DNA from: Rhodoferax sp.
GTDB lineage: Bacteria; Pseudomonadota; Gammaproteobacteria; Burkholderiales; Burkholderiaceae_C
Length of the DNA stretch: 64,000 bases
Reading direction: 5' to 3'
Assembly: GCF_010365055.1 (NCBI RefSeq)
Contig: NZ_JAAFHA010000001.1
Location: 62,001 to 126,000 of the forward strand
Position numbers and translations under genes: made by a program
Notes under the pieces: model-generated
Database searches by the model: none
Told to the model about the DNA's origin: nothing
What the model saw: the letters and a program-made list of their open reading frames with translations, nothing else
In this document: piece after piece, positions 1-7,945 of the stretch
Layout: every line of letters begins with the position of its first letter
How positions within the stretch are numbered: position 1 is the stretch's first letter

Positions 1-930
1 AAGACCTTCCAGCCGATCCCCGGCTGGCGCGCCACCTTCTCCTCGGCCGGGCATATTCTGGGTGCCGCCAGTGTGTTGCTAGAAGTGGCCGGACGGCGGA
101 TTTTGTTCTCCGGCGACCTGGGCCGCCCCGACGACCTCATCATGAATCCCCCGGCCAATGCGCCAAACGCCGACACGGTCTTGATCGAGTCCACCTATGG
201 CGACCGCGAACACCCCAAAGAAGACGTGCTGGACGAACTGGCGCCTGCGCTGCAGCGGTTAGCCAAACGTGGCGGTGTGGCCGTGATTCCGGTGTTTGCA
301 GTGGGACGGGCCCAAGCCCTGCTGCACGCAATTCATCAACTCAAGCTGCGCGGCGACCTGCCCACCTCACTGCCGATTTTTCTGGACAGCCCGATGGCCG
401 TCCACAGCACCCATTTGTTTGAGCAGCATCTGGGTGAACACCGGCTCAGCAGCAAGGAAAGCCACGCCCTGACGCGCTCGGCCACCATGGTCAGCAGCAC
501 CGATGAGTCACGTGCCTTGGCCAGTCGGCACGGCCCGATGGTGATTCTGTCGGCCAGCGGCATGGCCACCGGCGGGCGGGTGCTGCATCATTTGGCCCAC
601 CACGCAAGCGATCATCGCAACATGATCATCCTGACCGGGTACCAAGCACCCGGGACCCGTGGCGCGACCATTGCCAGTGGCGCCAAGTCGGTGCGCTTGC
701 ACGGTCGCGAGGTTGAGATCAATGCCGAAGTTGTGCAATTGCAGTCAGCCTCCGCCCACGCCGATGCCAACCAGCTGTTGGCCTGGCTGCGCACCATGCC
801 CCAAGCGCCTAACCAAGTCTACGTGGTGCACGGCGAACTGGGCGCATCTGATGCACTTCGCCTGCGCATCAAGCATGAGTTGGGCTGGCGGGCCAGCATG
901 CCCGAACACGGTTCGACTTGGCCGACTTGA
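1..930 (+). CDS. beta-CASP metallo-beta-lactamase-fold RNA hydrolase, C-terminal part
   Basis: The reading frame is open from the first base, so the N-terminus, including the first metal-binding HxHxDH motif, lies outside the window. The visible 309 codons hold the rest of a metallo-beta-lactamase plus beta-CASP protein of the RNA-processing (CPSF/Ysh1-like) type. GHILGAASV sits at residues 18-26, followed by SGDLGRPDD, then a serine/threonine-rich STYGDREH segment, the beta-CASP signature around PVFAVGRAQ, the SASGMATGGRVLHH motif and a final histidine motif (SAHADANQLLAWL). Such proteins usually act as endo- or exoribonucleases in the cytoplasm; the exact substrate cannot be told. A GTG at 73 is not the start, because conserved sequence continues upstream of it. 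Confident on family, not on substrate. Confidence 0.9.
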   Translation, partial: KTFQPIPGWRATFSSAGHILGAASVLLEVAGRRILFSGDLGRPDDLIMNPPANAPNADTVLIESTYGDREHPKEDVLDELAPALQRLAKRGGVAVIPVFAVGRAQALLHAIHQLKLRGDLPTSLPIFLDSPMAVHSTHLFEQHLGEHRLSSKESHALTRSATMVSSTDESRALASRHGPMVILSASGMATGGRVLHHLAHHASDHRNMIILTGYQAPGTRGATIASGAKSVRLHGREVEINAEVVQLQSASAHADANQLLAWLRTMPQAPNQVYVVHGELGASDALRLRIKHELGWRASMPEHGSTWPT

Positions 931-943
931 GCCATCGCCCAAG

Positions 944-1339
944 TTATTGGCCGGGCGTCACCATGATGCTTTTGCGCAGGACCCCACCAGCCTCGACACC
1001 GCTTTGGACATTGCCCTCACCGAGAATGCGCGCCTGGCAAGCAATGCGATCGTCACCCTGGTGGGCATCACAGCGCCGCAGCGCATTCTGTTGGTACTGA
1101 TCAGGGGCCCCGGCGAGGGCACCGCGGCGGGCGGCGGCCAAAGCGTTTTTTGCCTCCAGGCGGCAGGTCGCGCGATCCTGGTTTGATTGTCCGCTGGCGC
1201 ACGCGGCCATGTCCTGGCGGTAGCGCGCCTGTGCGTCGCTTGGGGCACTGGGGCTGGCCGCCAGTGCGGCTGTGGCGCCCAGCACGGTGGCCGTTGCGGC
1301 AAGAACGAGATTGCGAATTGAAAGGCGAATGCGGGTCAT
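944..1339 (-). CDS. small secreted protein of unknown function
   Basis: A 131-residue protein with a clear Sec signal peptide (MTRIRLSIRNL, then a hydrophobic Ala/Val/Leu stretch ending near ALAA, residues 1-27). The mature part is hydrophilic, with two cysteine-containing segments (DMAACASG and RATCRLEAKNAL, and later RRCDAHQGDDRIAC), so one or two disulfides in the periplasm are possible. The start at 1339 was chosen over a longer frame to 1420 because AAAGGA lies 8 nt upstream of it and the signal peptide begins there. The gene converges on the beta-CASP gene, with 13 bp between the stops. I recognise the type as a conserved hypothetical of Comamonadaceae but know no function. Confidence 0.75.
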   Translation of the reverse strand: MTRIRLSIRNLVLAATATVLGATAALAASPSAPSDAQARYRQDMAACASGQSNQDRATCRLEAKNALAAARRGALAGAPDQYQQNALRRCDAHQGDDRIACQARILGEGNVQSGVEAGGVLRKSIMVTPGQ

Positions 1340-1460
1340 GATGAAATCCTTTGTTGGACGGGTTGACAAATGCGGCGGTCTCAAGCGTGGAGCGCTTATG
1401 AATACCGATGGGCGCATCAAGCGGCGGATCGGGTGGCTCCACGGGTACGGCTCAAGATTA

Positions 1461-1526
1461 AGACCAGAATCCTGCGCTGTCTGTGCGCTCGCGTACCGAA
1501 GCGGAAATCATCCCAAGTCGATCATC
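1461..1526 (+). repeat. left copy of a ~66-bp direct repeat bracketing the ADH/reductase pair
   Basis: The first 21 bases match the segment starting at 5224 with one difference (20 of 21), and shorter matching blocks follow (GGAAAT; GATC/AATC at the end). It lies 50 bp beyond the stop of the alcohol dehydrogenase gene. No gene is seen in 1340-1576. Confidence 0.6.
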
Positions 1527-1576
1527 GCTGACGCCACTGGAAAAGGCACCGGATTGAAGACGTCAGCCAGAACCCG

Positions 1577-2839
1577 TCACGGCCGCATTTTCGATTTTTT
1601 GCGTGCAGCGGGCTTGGGCAACACGGCGCGAAGCAGGGCCTCACAGCTTTCCACTGACATATAACGTGGCACCGGGTAATTGATGTCCGCTTCACGGCAG
1701 GCGGCTCTCGCCAACGCGGGAATGTCCGCTTTGCGCAGCTGGTTCAGTTGGCGGGGAATATCAAGGTCGCGGCTCAACGCGTCGATCGACGCCAGAAACT
1801 TCTGCGCCAGCACGTCCTCTTGCTCCCCCGAGGTCCCCACTTCGGCCTGCAGCGCCAGAACCGCGAGTTTATCGTTGACGGCAGGGCTGGAGAACCTCAG
1901 AACATGCGGCAGCATGATGGCATTGGCCAGACCATGCGGCGTGTGGTATTTGCCGCCGAGTTGATGGGCAATGGCGTGGACATTGCCAACATTGGCTCGT
2001 GTGAATGCCAGGCCGGCATAGGTCGCCGCCAGCGCCATTTGTTCGCGCGCTGCGAGGTTGTTGCCATCCCTGTAAACAGTACGCAAATTGTGATAGATCA
2101 TGCGCACCGCGGCCAGCGCCATGCGATCGGAGTCGTCGGTGGACCAGTGGCCGATGAAGGCTTCAATTGCATGGGTCAGCGCATCCATTCCGGTGGCGGC
2201 AGTGACATCGCGTGGCAGCCCGGTCATCAAGACGGGGTCCAGGGCCGCCATCTTTGGCACGATGCGGGTATCCGCAATCACCAATTTCTTCTTGTTTTCA
2301 AGGTCGGAAATGACAGCGGCCACGGTCACTTCAGAACCGGTGCCGGCGGTGGTTGGCACAGCATAGATGGGGACGGGTGCGTGCAAGCCCCGGAAATACC
2401 CGGCCAGGCTGCGCGGCGACTTGTGGTTGGCCGCCGACAGCCCGATGGCCTTGGCGGCATCCATCGCCGAGCCGCCGCCAAAGGCCACGATGGCGTCACA
2501 GCCCTCGGTCTTGAAGACTGCAATCCCCTTCTCGATCAGCGGGATGGGCGCGTCCTGGGTGATTTCATCAAACACCACAAAGGCCGTTCCGCCTTCGGTC
2601 AAGGCCTGGGTCAATCGATTCAGCAAGCCCAGACCGGAGACGATGGGGTCGGTGACGATCAGAACCTTGCGATGACCAAAGCCGCACACAGCCTGTCCCA
2701 GCCGCGCACTTGCGCCGGGTCCCACCAGCAGGGTGGGCTGCGGTATGGGCATTAGTCGCGTCACCAGACCCGCCGCCCGCATGACGGCCGAAAGCCCGAC
2801 CGAGCGCCCCAGGTCCGCGATCAGATTCATGGTCAACAT
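1577..2839 (-). CDS. iron-containing alcohol dehydrogenase
   Basis: A 420-residue group III (Fe-type) alcohol dehydrogenase expected to interconvert an alcohol and an aldehyde with NAD(P). The nucleotide-binding GGGSAMDAAK motif is at 121-130, the PTTAGTGSE motif at 162-170, and the four expected metal ligands are present as D219 and H223 (GMDALTHAIEAF) and H288 and H302 (VHAIAHQLGGKYHTPHG). The start at 2839 has AGGAG 5 nt upstream. About 30 extra residues precede the usual N-terminus, and the C-terminus is basic (RKKSKMRP). It is divergent from the acyl-ACP-reductase-like gene, which makes reduction of a fatty aldehyde, or the reverse, an attractive role. That role is inference from context. 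Confidence 0.9.
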   Translation of the reverse strand: MLTMNLIADLGRSVGLSAVMRAAGLVTRLMPIPQPTLLVGPGASARLGQAVCGFGHRKVLIVTDPIVSGLGLLNRLTQALTEGGTAFVVFDEITQDAPIPLIEKGIAVFKTEGCDAIVAFGGGSAMDAAKAIGLSAANHKSPRSLAGYFRGLHAPVPIYAVPTTAGTGSEVTVAAVISDLENKKKLVIADTRIVPKMAALDPVLMTGLPRDVTAATGMDALTHAIEAFIGHWSTDDSDRMALAAVRMIYHNLRTVYRDGNNLAAREQMALAATYAGLAFTRANVGNVHAIAHQLGGKYHTPHGLANAIMLPHVLRFSSPAVNDKLAVLALQAEVGTSGEQEDVLAQKFLASIDALSRDLDIPRQLNQLRKADIPALARAACREADINYPVPRYMSVESCEALLRAVLPKPAARKKSKMRP

Positions 2840-2955
2840 CGTTCTCCTGGTTGCGCCTGGTGGCCCCGGCGCTCAGAACTTGCCGCAAAACCAGCCAGTT
2901 GCGTCTGCCGAGGATTCAGTGAAATATGTCCAATTGAATGACAAGGAAGAAGGTA

Positions 2956-2979
2956 GCGGGTTGATCATGATCAACCCGC
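2956..2979. promoter_or_regulatory. perfect 24-bp palindrome between divergent genes, probable operator
   Basis: The half-site GCGGGTTGATCA is followed directly by its exact reverse complement. It lies 117 bp upstream of the alcohol dehydrogenase start and 49 bp upstream of the reductase start, in the only non-coding DNA between them. A dimeric repressor or activator controlling both genes is the simplest reading. No regulator gene is next to it. Confidence 0.6.
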
Positions 2980-3027
2980 GAATCCGTGGCCCGCGGCAAA
3001 GTGGAAATACCTTCACCGGACGGAGAC

Positions 3028-5160
3028 ATGAAAAGAGTCGTCAGCATCAGCCTGGGCGCGCGTGCCCAGGATTTTGAGTTTGTTGCGCCCTTCATGGGGC
3101 AGCAAATCAGTGTTCAGCGCCTGGGCACCGACGGCAGTACGAGCAAGGCCGTGAAACTGCTGAAACACTGGGAGAAAAGAGCCGACGTGCTGGGCTTGGG
3201 GGTCGCGAAAGACAGCTACAACGTCGGCTCCCGCCACTACATTGACAAAGACAGCGCCCGCATGGCAGGCGTCGTCAAGCGCATCCCGGTGACCACCGGG
3301 GGTCCCTTGAACGACATCCTGCAGGAATGGGCCTTGCGCCATGTGCAGATCAAGCTGGGCAATTATTTCGACAACGCCCGAACCTTGTTTTTTTCCGGCA
3401 TGCGCAACTACAAGCTGGCGACGTGCATGGCGGAGTACAGCCAGAACCTGCAGTTTGCCGATCCGCTGCTGCAGTTCGGGGTGCCCAAGCTCCTGACCTC
3501 GCTGAAGACCCTGGAGCTGTATGCCGCTGGTGCGCACTACGTATCCGACTGGGCGTTACCCCATGTGATGACCTGCGCCCCCGTCAAGCAGTGGAGCCGC
3601 TTCGTGCTGGGCAAGGCGATGCAAGAGGCGACCGTGATCGTGGCACCGGTGCATGAACTGGACGATTTCAGGGCGGAAGAACTGGCTGGCAAGACCCTCA
3701 TCACCACGTCGGTCAATGAGGAGCGGTTGGCTCAATTCAAGGAGAAAGGCGTCCACTTGGTGATTGATGGCGCGCCCAGAATGTTCGAGCACGTACTGGG
3801 ACCCAATATCCTGGATGCCATGATCATCGCCGCCAGCGGCAAGGACCCACAAGATCTGCTGGAGGACGATTACCTGGAAATCATCACCGACCTTCAGATG
3901 GAACCACGCCTTCTCTACCCGGGCGGATTCAAGCGCATCAACCGTTTTGCCTTCGTCATCCATCCCCTGTCGCAGGAGTATTTCAAGGTGGTCAAGCCCA
4001 TCGAGTTGCTGTCGCAGGTGTCGCCTCCCCTGTTCATGGACTCCCTGGAAAAGGTGCTGGCCTATGCCCCGCCCTTTGTTTATTCAAGGGTGACGGGGAT
4101 CAAGTCGCCCACGGGTGTGGAAGCTGAGGGGTGGCTGATTTCTGTCGGAGGAACACCCAGGGAGATCATGGCCCACAGCCCCGAATTTACCTACCGCCGC
4201 TTGCTGGCCGCCGCCGATATGGCCAAAAAGCTGGGCGCGCAGATCATGGGCCTGGGCGCTTTCACCAAGGTGGTGGGCGATGCGGGGCTGACCGTCGCCA
4301 AACGCGCGCCACTGCCCATCACGACGGGCAACAGCTACAGCGCCTCCGGGGCGCTGTGGGCCGCACATGATGCCCTGCTGCGCTTGCGGTTGCTGTCTGT
4401 GCCCCCGAGAGGACAGAAAGTGCAGTTCAAGGCGATGGTGGTCGGTGCCACCGGGGCTATTGGCTCGGTCTGCGCCCGCCTGCTGGCCACGTTCGCCGAG
4501 GAGCTTTACCTCGTCTCCCCCGAGACCGCCAAACTGCTCTCGCTCAAGGACTCCATCCTGAAAGAGACACCGGACGCGCGGCTGTTTCTGTCAGCCCGGA
4601 CCGACAAGGACATTGCCGGCATGGACATGATCGTGACCGCCACCTCCGGCGCCGGCAAGAAGGTGCTCGACATCATGAAGGTCAAGCCCGGCTGCGTCAT
4701 CACCGATGTGGCGCGCCCGCTGGACCTGCCGCCCGAGGAGGTCGTTAAGCGCCCGGATGTGCTGGTGATCGAATCCGGTGAAATCCAGCTGCCAGGGGAT
4801 GTCCAGATGAAGAACATCGGCCTGCCCAAAAACTTGGCCTATGCCTGCCTGGCCGAGACCATCGTGCTGGCGCTGGAGGGGCGGTTCGAGAACTACACGG
4901 TCGGCCGTGCCATCGAATGGGAAAAGGTGCGCGAGATCTACCGCCTGGGCCTGAAGCATGGCATGAAGCTGGCGGCAATCTCCGGCGTCAATGGGGTGTT
5001 TTCCGATGCCGACATTGAGCGTGTGCGCGAGCTGGCCTTGGCGGCGCGTGCCAGAAAAGCGCGGACAGCCCGAAAAGCGGGGGCCGTCAAACCGGTGGCC
5101 CCAGCGCGGAAAAAACCGGTAACCGCCGTGAAAAGAAAACCGAGGCTGCAAGCCGGATAG
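3028..5160 (+). CDS. long acyl-ACP-reductase-like oxidoreductase with N-terminal extension
   Basis: A 710-residue cytoplasmic protein. From about residue 300 on it resembles cyanobacterial fatty acyl-ACP reductase (AAR): a FAFVIHPLS start (F307), a GLGAFTKVV block, ITTGN at 431-435, the Rossmann dinucleotide site VGATGAIG at 472-479, and C556 in KPGCVITDV, which lines up with the catalytic cysteine region of AAR. Such enzymes reduce acyl-ACP or acyl-CoA to fatty aldehyde using NADPH. The first ~300 residues have no counterpart in the 340-residue cyanobacterial enzyme and I do not recognise them. The C-terminal ~35 residues are rich in Lys, Arg and Ala. ATG 3028 was preferred to GTG 2986 because GGAG precedes it. 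Databases may call such proteins shikimate-dehydrogenase-like. AAR-type activity is inference. Confidence 0.7.
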   Translation: MKRVVSISLGARAQDFEFVAPFMGQQISVQRLGTDGSTSKAVKLLKHWEKRADVLGLGVAKDSYNVGSRHYIDKDSARMAGVVKRIPVTTGGPLNDILQEWALRHVQIKLGNYFDNARTLFFSGMRNYKLATCMAEYSQNLQFADPLLQFGVPKLLTSLKTLELYAAGAHYVSDWALPHVMTCAPVKQWSRFVLGKAMQEATVIVAPVHELDDFRAEELAGKTLITTSVNEERLAQFKEKGVHLVIDGAPRMFEHVLGPNILDAMIIAASGKDPQDLLEDDYLEIITDLQMEPRLLYPGGFKRINRFAFVIHPLSQEYFKVVKPIELLSQVSPPLFMDSLEKVLAYAPPFVYSRVTGIKSPTGVEAEGWLISVGGTPREIMAHSPEFTYRRLLAAADMAKKLGAQIMGLGAFTKVVGDAGLTVAKRAPLPITTGNSYSASGALWAAHDALLRLRLLSVPPRGQKVQFKAMVVGATGAIGSVCARLLATFAEELYLVSPETAKLLSLKDSILKETPDARLFLSARTDKDIAGMDMIVTATSGAGKKVLDIMKVKPGCVITDVARPLDLPPEEVVKRPDVLVIESGEIQLPGDVQMKNIGLPKNLAYACLAETIVLALEGRFENYTVGRAIEWEKVREIYRLGLKHGMKLAAISGVNGVFSDADIERVRELALAARARKARTARKAGAVKPVAPARKKPVTAVKRKPRLQAG

Positions 5161-5223
5161 ATGCCGGCCTGCCATCCACAGCGGCTTCGCCGTGGCCGCC
5201 GATGCCCCACCAGCCCAAGACCG

Positions 5224-5290
5224 AGACCGGAATCCTGCGCTGTCGCTACGGTTTCGTGCCAAGCACGGAAATGGTCACCGATCGATAATC
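5224..5290 (+). repeat. right copy of the ~66-bp direct repeat
   Basis: This is the partner of 1461-1526, in the same orientation, 63 bp beyond the reductase stop. The shared core is AGACC(A/G)GAATCCTGCGCTGTC (21 bases). It falls in the 174-bp gap before the VIT1-family gene, whose leader it may form part of. Confidence 0.6.
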
Positions 5291-5334
5291 CAGGACAATG
5301 TCGAATCCACCTTGACCGCGACAACGCCTACCCC

Positions 5335-6036
5335 ATGAAGCTAAACCACCGCCACACTGAACGTCACCGCACCGACCGCATTGGCTGGCTGCGCGCGACC
5401 GTGCTGGGTGCCAACGACGGTATTGTTTCGACCGCCAGTCTGGTGGTCGGCGTGGCGGCGGCCAGTGCCAGCCATGGCAGTATTTTGCTGACTGGCATCG
5501 CCGGGCTGGTCGCGGGCGCCATGTCAATGGCCGCCGGTGAATATGTCTCGGTCCATTCGCAGGCCGACACCGAAAAGGCCGACCTGTCGCGTGAACGCGC
5601 CGAGCTCGAACTGGACCCCGCCTCGGAGCGACGTGAACTGGCAGCCATTTATGTCGCCCGGGGGCTGGAGCCCAGCCTGGCGCAGCAGGTGGCTGAGCAA
5701 TTGATGCAGCACGATGCGCTGGGCGCCCATGCCCGCGACGAGCTCGGCATCTCCGAGACGCTGAGCGCCCGGCCCATTCAGGCCGCGCTGGCGTCGGCGG
5801 CCAGCTTCGCCGTTGGTGCGGTGCTGCCGCTGGCCGTCACCGCGCTGGCGCCCGAGACCGGCCTGATTGCCTGGGTGTCCGCGACGTCGCTGGTCTTCCT
5901 GGCCTTGTTGGGTGCTGTCGCCGCCCGGGTTGGCGGCGCTGGCATTCTGGTGGGCGCCTGGCGCGTCACCTTCTGGGGCGCCCTGGCGATGGCGATCACG
6001 GCGGGTGTGGGGGCCCTGTTCGGTGCGGTCGTTTGA
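5335..6036 (+). CDS. VIT1/CCC1-family iron/manganese transporter
   Basis: A 233-residue inner-membrane protein of the VIT1/CCC1 family, which moves Fe2+ or Mn2+ out of the cytoplasm. The family signature is clear: RIGWLRATVLGANDGIVS at 16-33 leads into TM1, then a glycine-rich helix, the GAMSMAAGEYVSVHSQ motif near residue 62, a charged cytoplasmic loop with several Glu residues (metal-binding domain), and three further hydrophobic helices to the C-terminus. No ferritin-like domain is attached. ATG 5335 was chosen because the family N-terminus begins there; the open frame back to 5161 is not conserved-looking. The start has no strong ribosome-binding site. Confidence 0.9.
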   Translation: MKLNHRHTERHRTDRIGWLRATVLGANDGIVSTASLVVGVAAASASHGSILLTGIAGLVAGAMSMAAGEYVSVHSQADTEKADLSRERAELELDPASERRELAAIYVARGLEPSLAQQVAEQLMQHDALGAHARDELGISETLSARPIQAALASAASFAVGAVLPLAVTALAPETGLIAWVSATSLVFLALLGAVAARVGGAGILVGAWRVTFWGALAMAITAGVGALFGAVV

Positions 6037-6066
6037 TTCTTGAGCCTTGACCCGTACGGCGGATAT

Positions 6067-6089
6067 TCTGCTCAAGCAACTTGAGCAGA
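6067..6089 (+). terminator. hairpin downstream of the VIT1-family gene
   Basis: A perfect 10-bp stem (TCTGCTCAAG) closes a 3-nt CAA loop, 31 bp after the stop codon. No run of T follows, so it is either a Rho-type end, an mRNA stabiliser or a binding site. Confidence 0.45.
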
Positions 6090-6507
6090 GCGCATCCACG
6101 CGGAGTCGTTGATAAGCCATTCGGGGTGTTCTCCCGCAAAAAGGCTATCAAGCCCTGTTCAACAATCTCCGGTGCGCTCAGGCACACTGAAAAGGCATCA
6201 GCGTCCGATCTCACCTGGACTGGCACCAGGCTTTGCTTGTGATTTTGAGCGCATTGCCAGGGCGCCCATGGACGAAAACCCAAGCGAAACGTCGAGTAAC
6301 TTTACAGCGCTCATATGGCACTAGTACAAACCCCATATATATCAATGACTTTCACTTGGGGCATAGATTATGCATAGCCATGATTGATTTATGGTTATTT
6401 AAGTTTGCTAACCAAAATCAATAGTGATGCACCGGAAACCAGAGCCTCGTATGAAAGTTGTTTTGGGATCTGTGCCCCTTTCAATCGTTACTTCATGGAG
6501 GTACAAA
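6090..6507. other. gene-free region upstream of the PEP-CTERM gene, AT-rich in its second half
   Basis: There is no convincing gene. A minus-strand open frame (5996-6283, 95 codons) overlaps the VIT1 gene and matches nothing I know. At 6358-6374 there is a possible sigma-54 site, GG(6360-6361) and GC(6372-6373) spaced as in -24/-12 promoters and fitting GGCA...TGCA, with three mismatches to consensus. Sigma-54/PrsR control is known for several PEP-CTERM genes. The promoter call is tentative. Confidence 0.3.
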
Positions 6508-7800
6508 ATGTCTATAAAACTAGGAAGGCTAGCAGGGGCTGTGGCTCTCGCGTTTTGCACTGTTGTTGCATTGCCGGCGCTGGCTGCCACTGAGGCCCAG
6601 AAACAGGCGGCCATCGACAGCGGCTTGGCCTGGCTGGCCACCCAGCAGGCCGTTAACGGCAGCTGGAGCGGAACCGGCTACAACGCTGCAGATACCTCGT
6701 CGGCACTGTTGGCGTTTATCGAGCAAAAAGACAAGCCCTTGAGTTGGAACGGGCAAAACTACACCACCGCGGTCACCAATGGCCTCAATTACCTCATGAC
6801 GCAGGCAACCCAGGTGGGTGTTGGCACGCGTCCGGACGGCTTCAATGCGAACATTGGCGGATCCGGAAACGGGCTTTATTGGGGGGCAATAAGCGAAACG
6901 ACCTACATTTCTGGTATCGCCCTTTCCACGCTGGCCCGGGCGGTGTCATCCGGCTACGTCAGTGCCGCCACACCAATCACCAGTAGCAATGCAGCGGTGA
7001 ACGGCAAGACCTATGGTCAAGTGATCCAGGAGTCCGTGAATATGTACCTCGCCGGGCAGACAACAGCTGTGGGCGGCAACTACCGAGGTGGCTGGCATTA
7101 CTACCCGAGCCAGGGCGACGCCGACAACTCAACGACCCAGTGGGCTGCAATTGGCATGTTGATTGCCCAGAATGCCGGGGCAACCATTCCCCAGTACACC
7201 AAAGACGAGCTGAAATACTGGATGAACTATGTCCAGAACCCCAATGGTGGCTCGGGCTACAGCAGTATTTACGACTATGTCAACGAGTCCAAGACCGGCG
7301 GCTTGCTGGTGGAAATGGCGTTTACCGGCTATGACGGCGTCACGTCTGGCCCCGGTGATTACAGTGACAAAGCTGGCGCACTGGCGTTTCTCAATGCCAA
7401 TTGGCTAAACACCGCCAGCGGTACCTGGTTCGGCAACTTCGGTCACCCCTACGCCATGTGGTCGATCTACAAGGGGCTTGAATCGACCATTGGCCTGACA
7501 GACTCGACGACCATCACCAACCTGCACCCACAGGGCAGCAATCCCCTGGATGCGGGCCATACTTGGAACTGGTATGAAGACTACTCGCAATATCTGGTCG
7601 ACACCCAGAGCGGGGGTACCTGGCCCGGCTATGGATACTGGGGAGGGGCGATGGGAACGGCTTGGAATATCAACATTTTGAATGCCACGCAAGTCGGCCC
7701 TGGCCCGGGCCCGATAACTGTGCCCGAGCCAGGCTCCATGGCCTTGGTTGGATTGGCCTTGGCGGCGTTGACAGGTCTGCGTCGGCGCAAGAGCGCCTGA
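6508..7800 (+). CDS. PEP-CTERM-sorted secreted protein with toroid (prenyltransferase/cyclase-like) repeats
   Basis: A 430-residue exported protein. The Sec signal peptide covers residues 1-29 (hydrophobic core AVALAFCTVVALPALA). The body contains repeated helical units with Trp/Gly motifs (AIDSGLAWLATQQ, then WAAIGMLIAQNAG, then GALAFLNANWL, then GGTWPGYGYWGGAMGTAWNI), as in terpene-cyclase, prenyltransferase and complement-TED alpha-alpha toroids. The C-terminus is a textbook PEP-CTERM tail: VPEPGSMALVG, a hydrophobic helix, then RRRK. Such tails are cut by exosortase (EpsH/XrtA), and the protein then goes to the envelope or the exopolysaccharide matrix; the exosortase must be elsewhere. 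ATG 6508 was chosen for its GGAGG ribosome-binding site, 7 nt upstream. An upstream in-frame ATG at 6424 lacks one. Confidence 0.85.
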   Translation: MSIKLGRLAGAVALAFCTVVALPALAATEAQKQAAIDSGLAWLATQQAVNGSWSGTGYNAADTSSALLAFIEQKDKPLSWNGQNYTTAVTNGLNYLMTQATQVGVGTRPDGFNANIGGSGNGLYWGAISETTYISGIALSTLARAVSSGYVSAATPITSSNAAVNGKTYGQVIQESVNMYLAGQTTAVGGNYRGGWHYYPSQGDADNSTTQWAAIGMLIAQNAGATIPQYTKDELKYWMNYVQNPNGGSGYSSIYDYVNESKTGGLLVEMAFTGYDGVTSGPGDYSDKAGALAFLNANWLNTASGTWFGNFGHPYAMWSIYKGLESTIGLTDSTTITNLHPQGSNPLDAGHTWNWYEDYSQYLVDTQSGGTWPGYGYWGGAMGTAWNINILNATQVGPGPGPITVPEPGSMALVGLALAALTGLRRRKSA

Positions 7801-7819
7801 CGGCCGAAGGTTAGTGCGG

Positions 7820-7855
7820 CGAGAGCAGCTCCGATGATCGGAGCTGCTCTCGTTT
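7820..7855 (+). terminator. strong hairpin terminator after the PEP-CTERM gene
   Basis: A perfect 15-bp stem (CGAGAGCAGCTCCGA and its complement) with a TGA loop starts 19 bp after the stop. Only three T follow, so termination may be partial or the hairpin may protect the mRNA. Confidence 0.65.
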
Positions 7856-7945
7856 GCCGTCCCTCGTCAAATACCGTGCACATAGAATTGCATTTTCACC
7901 GCCTTGTCGGCCCTTGCCTGCTCAGACCACCCCACGAGAAGTTGA

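Noticed and set aside
6316-6332. Sigma-54 site starting at TGGCAC upstream of the PEP-CTERM gene
   Set aside because: The -24 half TGGCAC is perfect but there is no GC at the -12 position 12 bp downstream.
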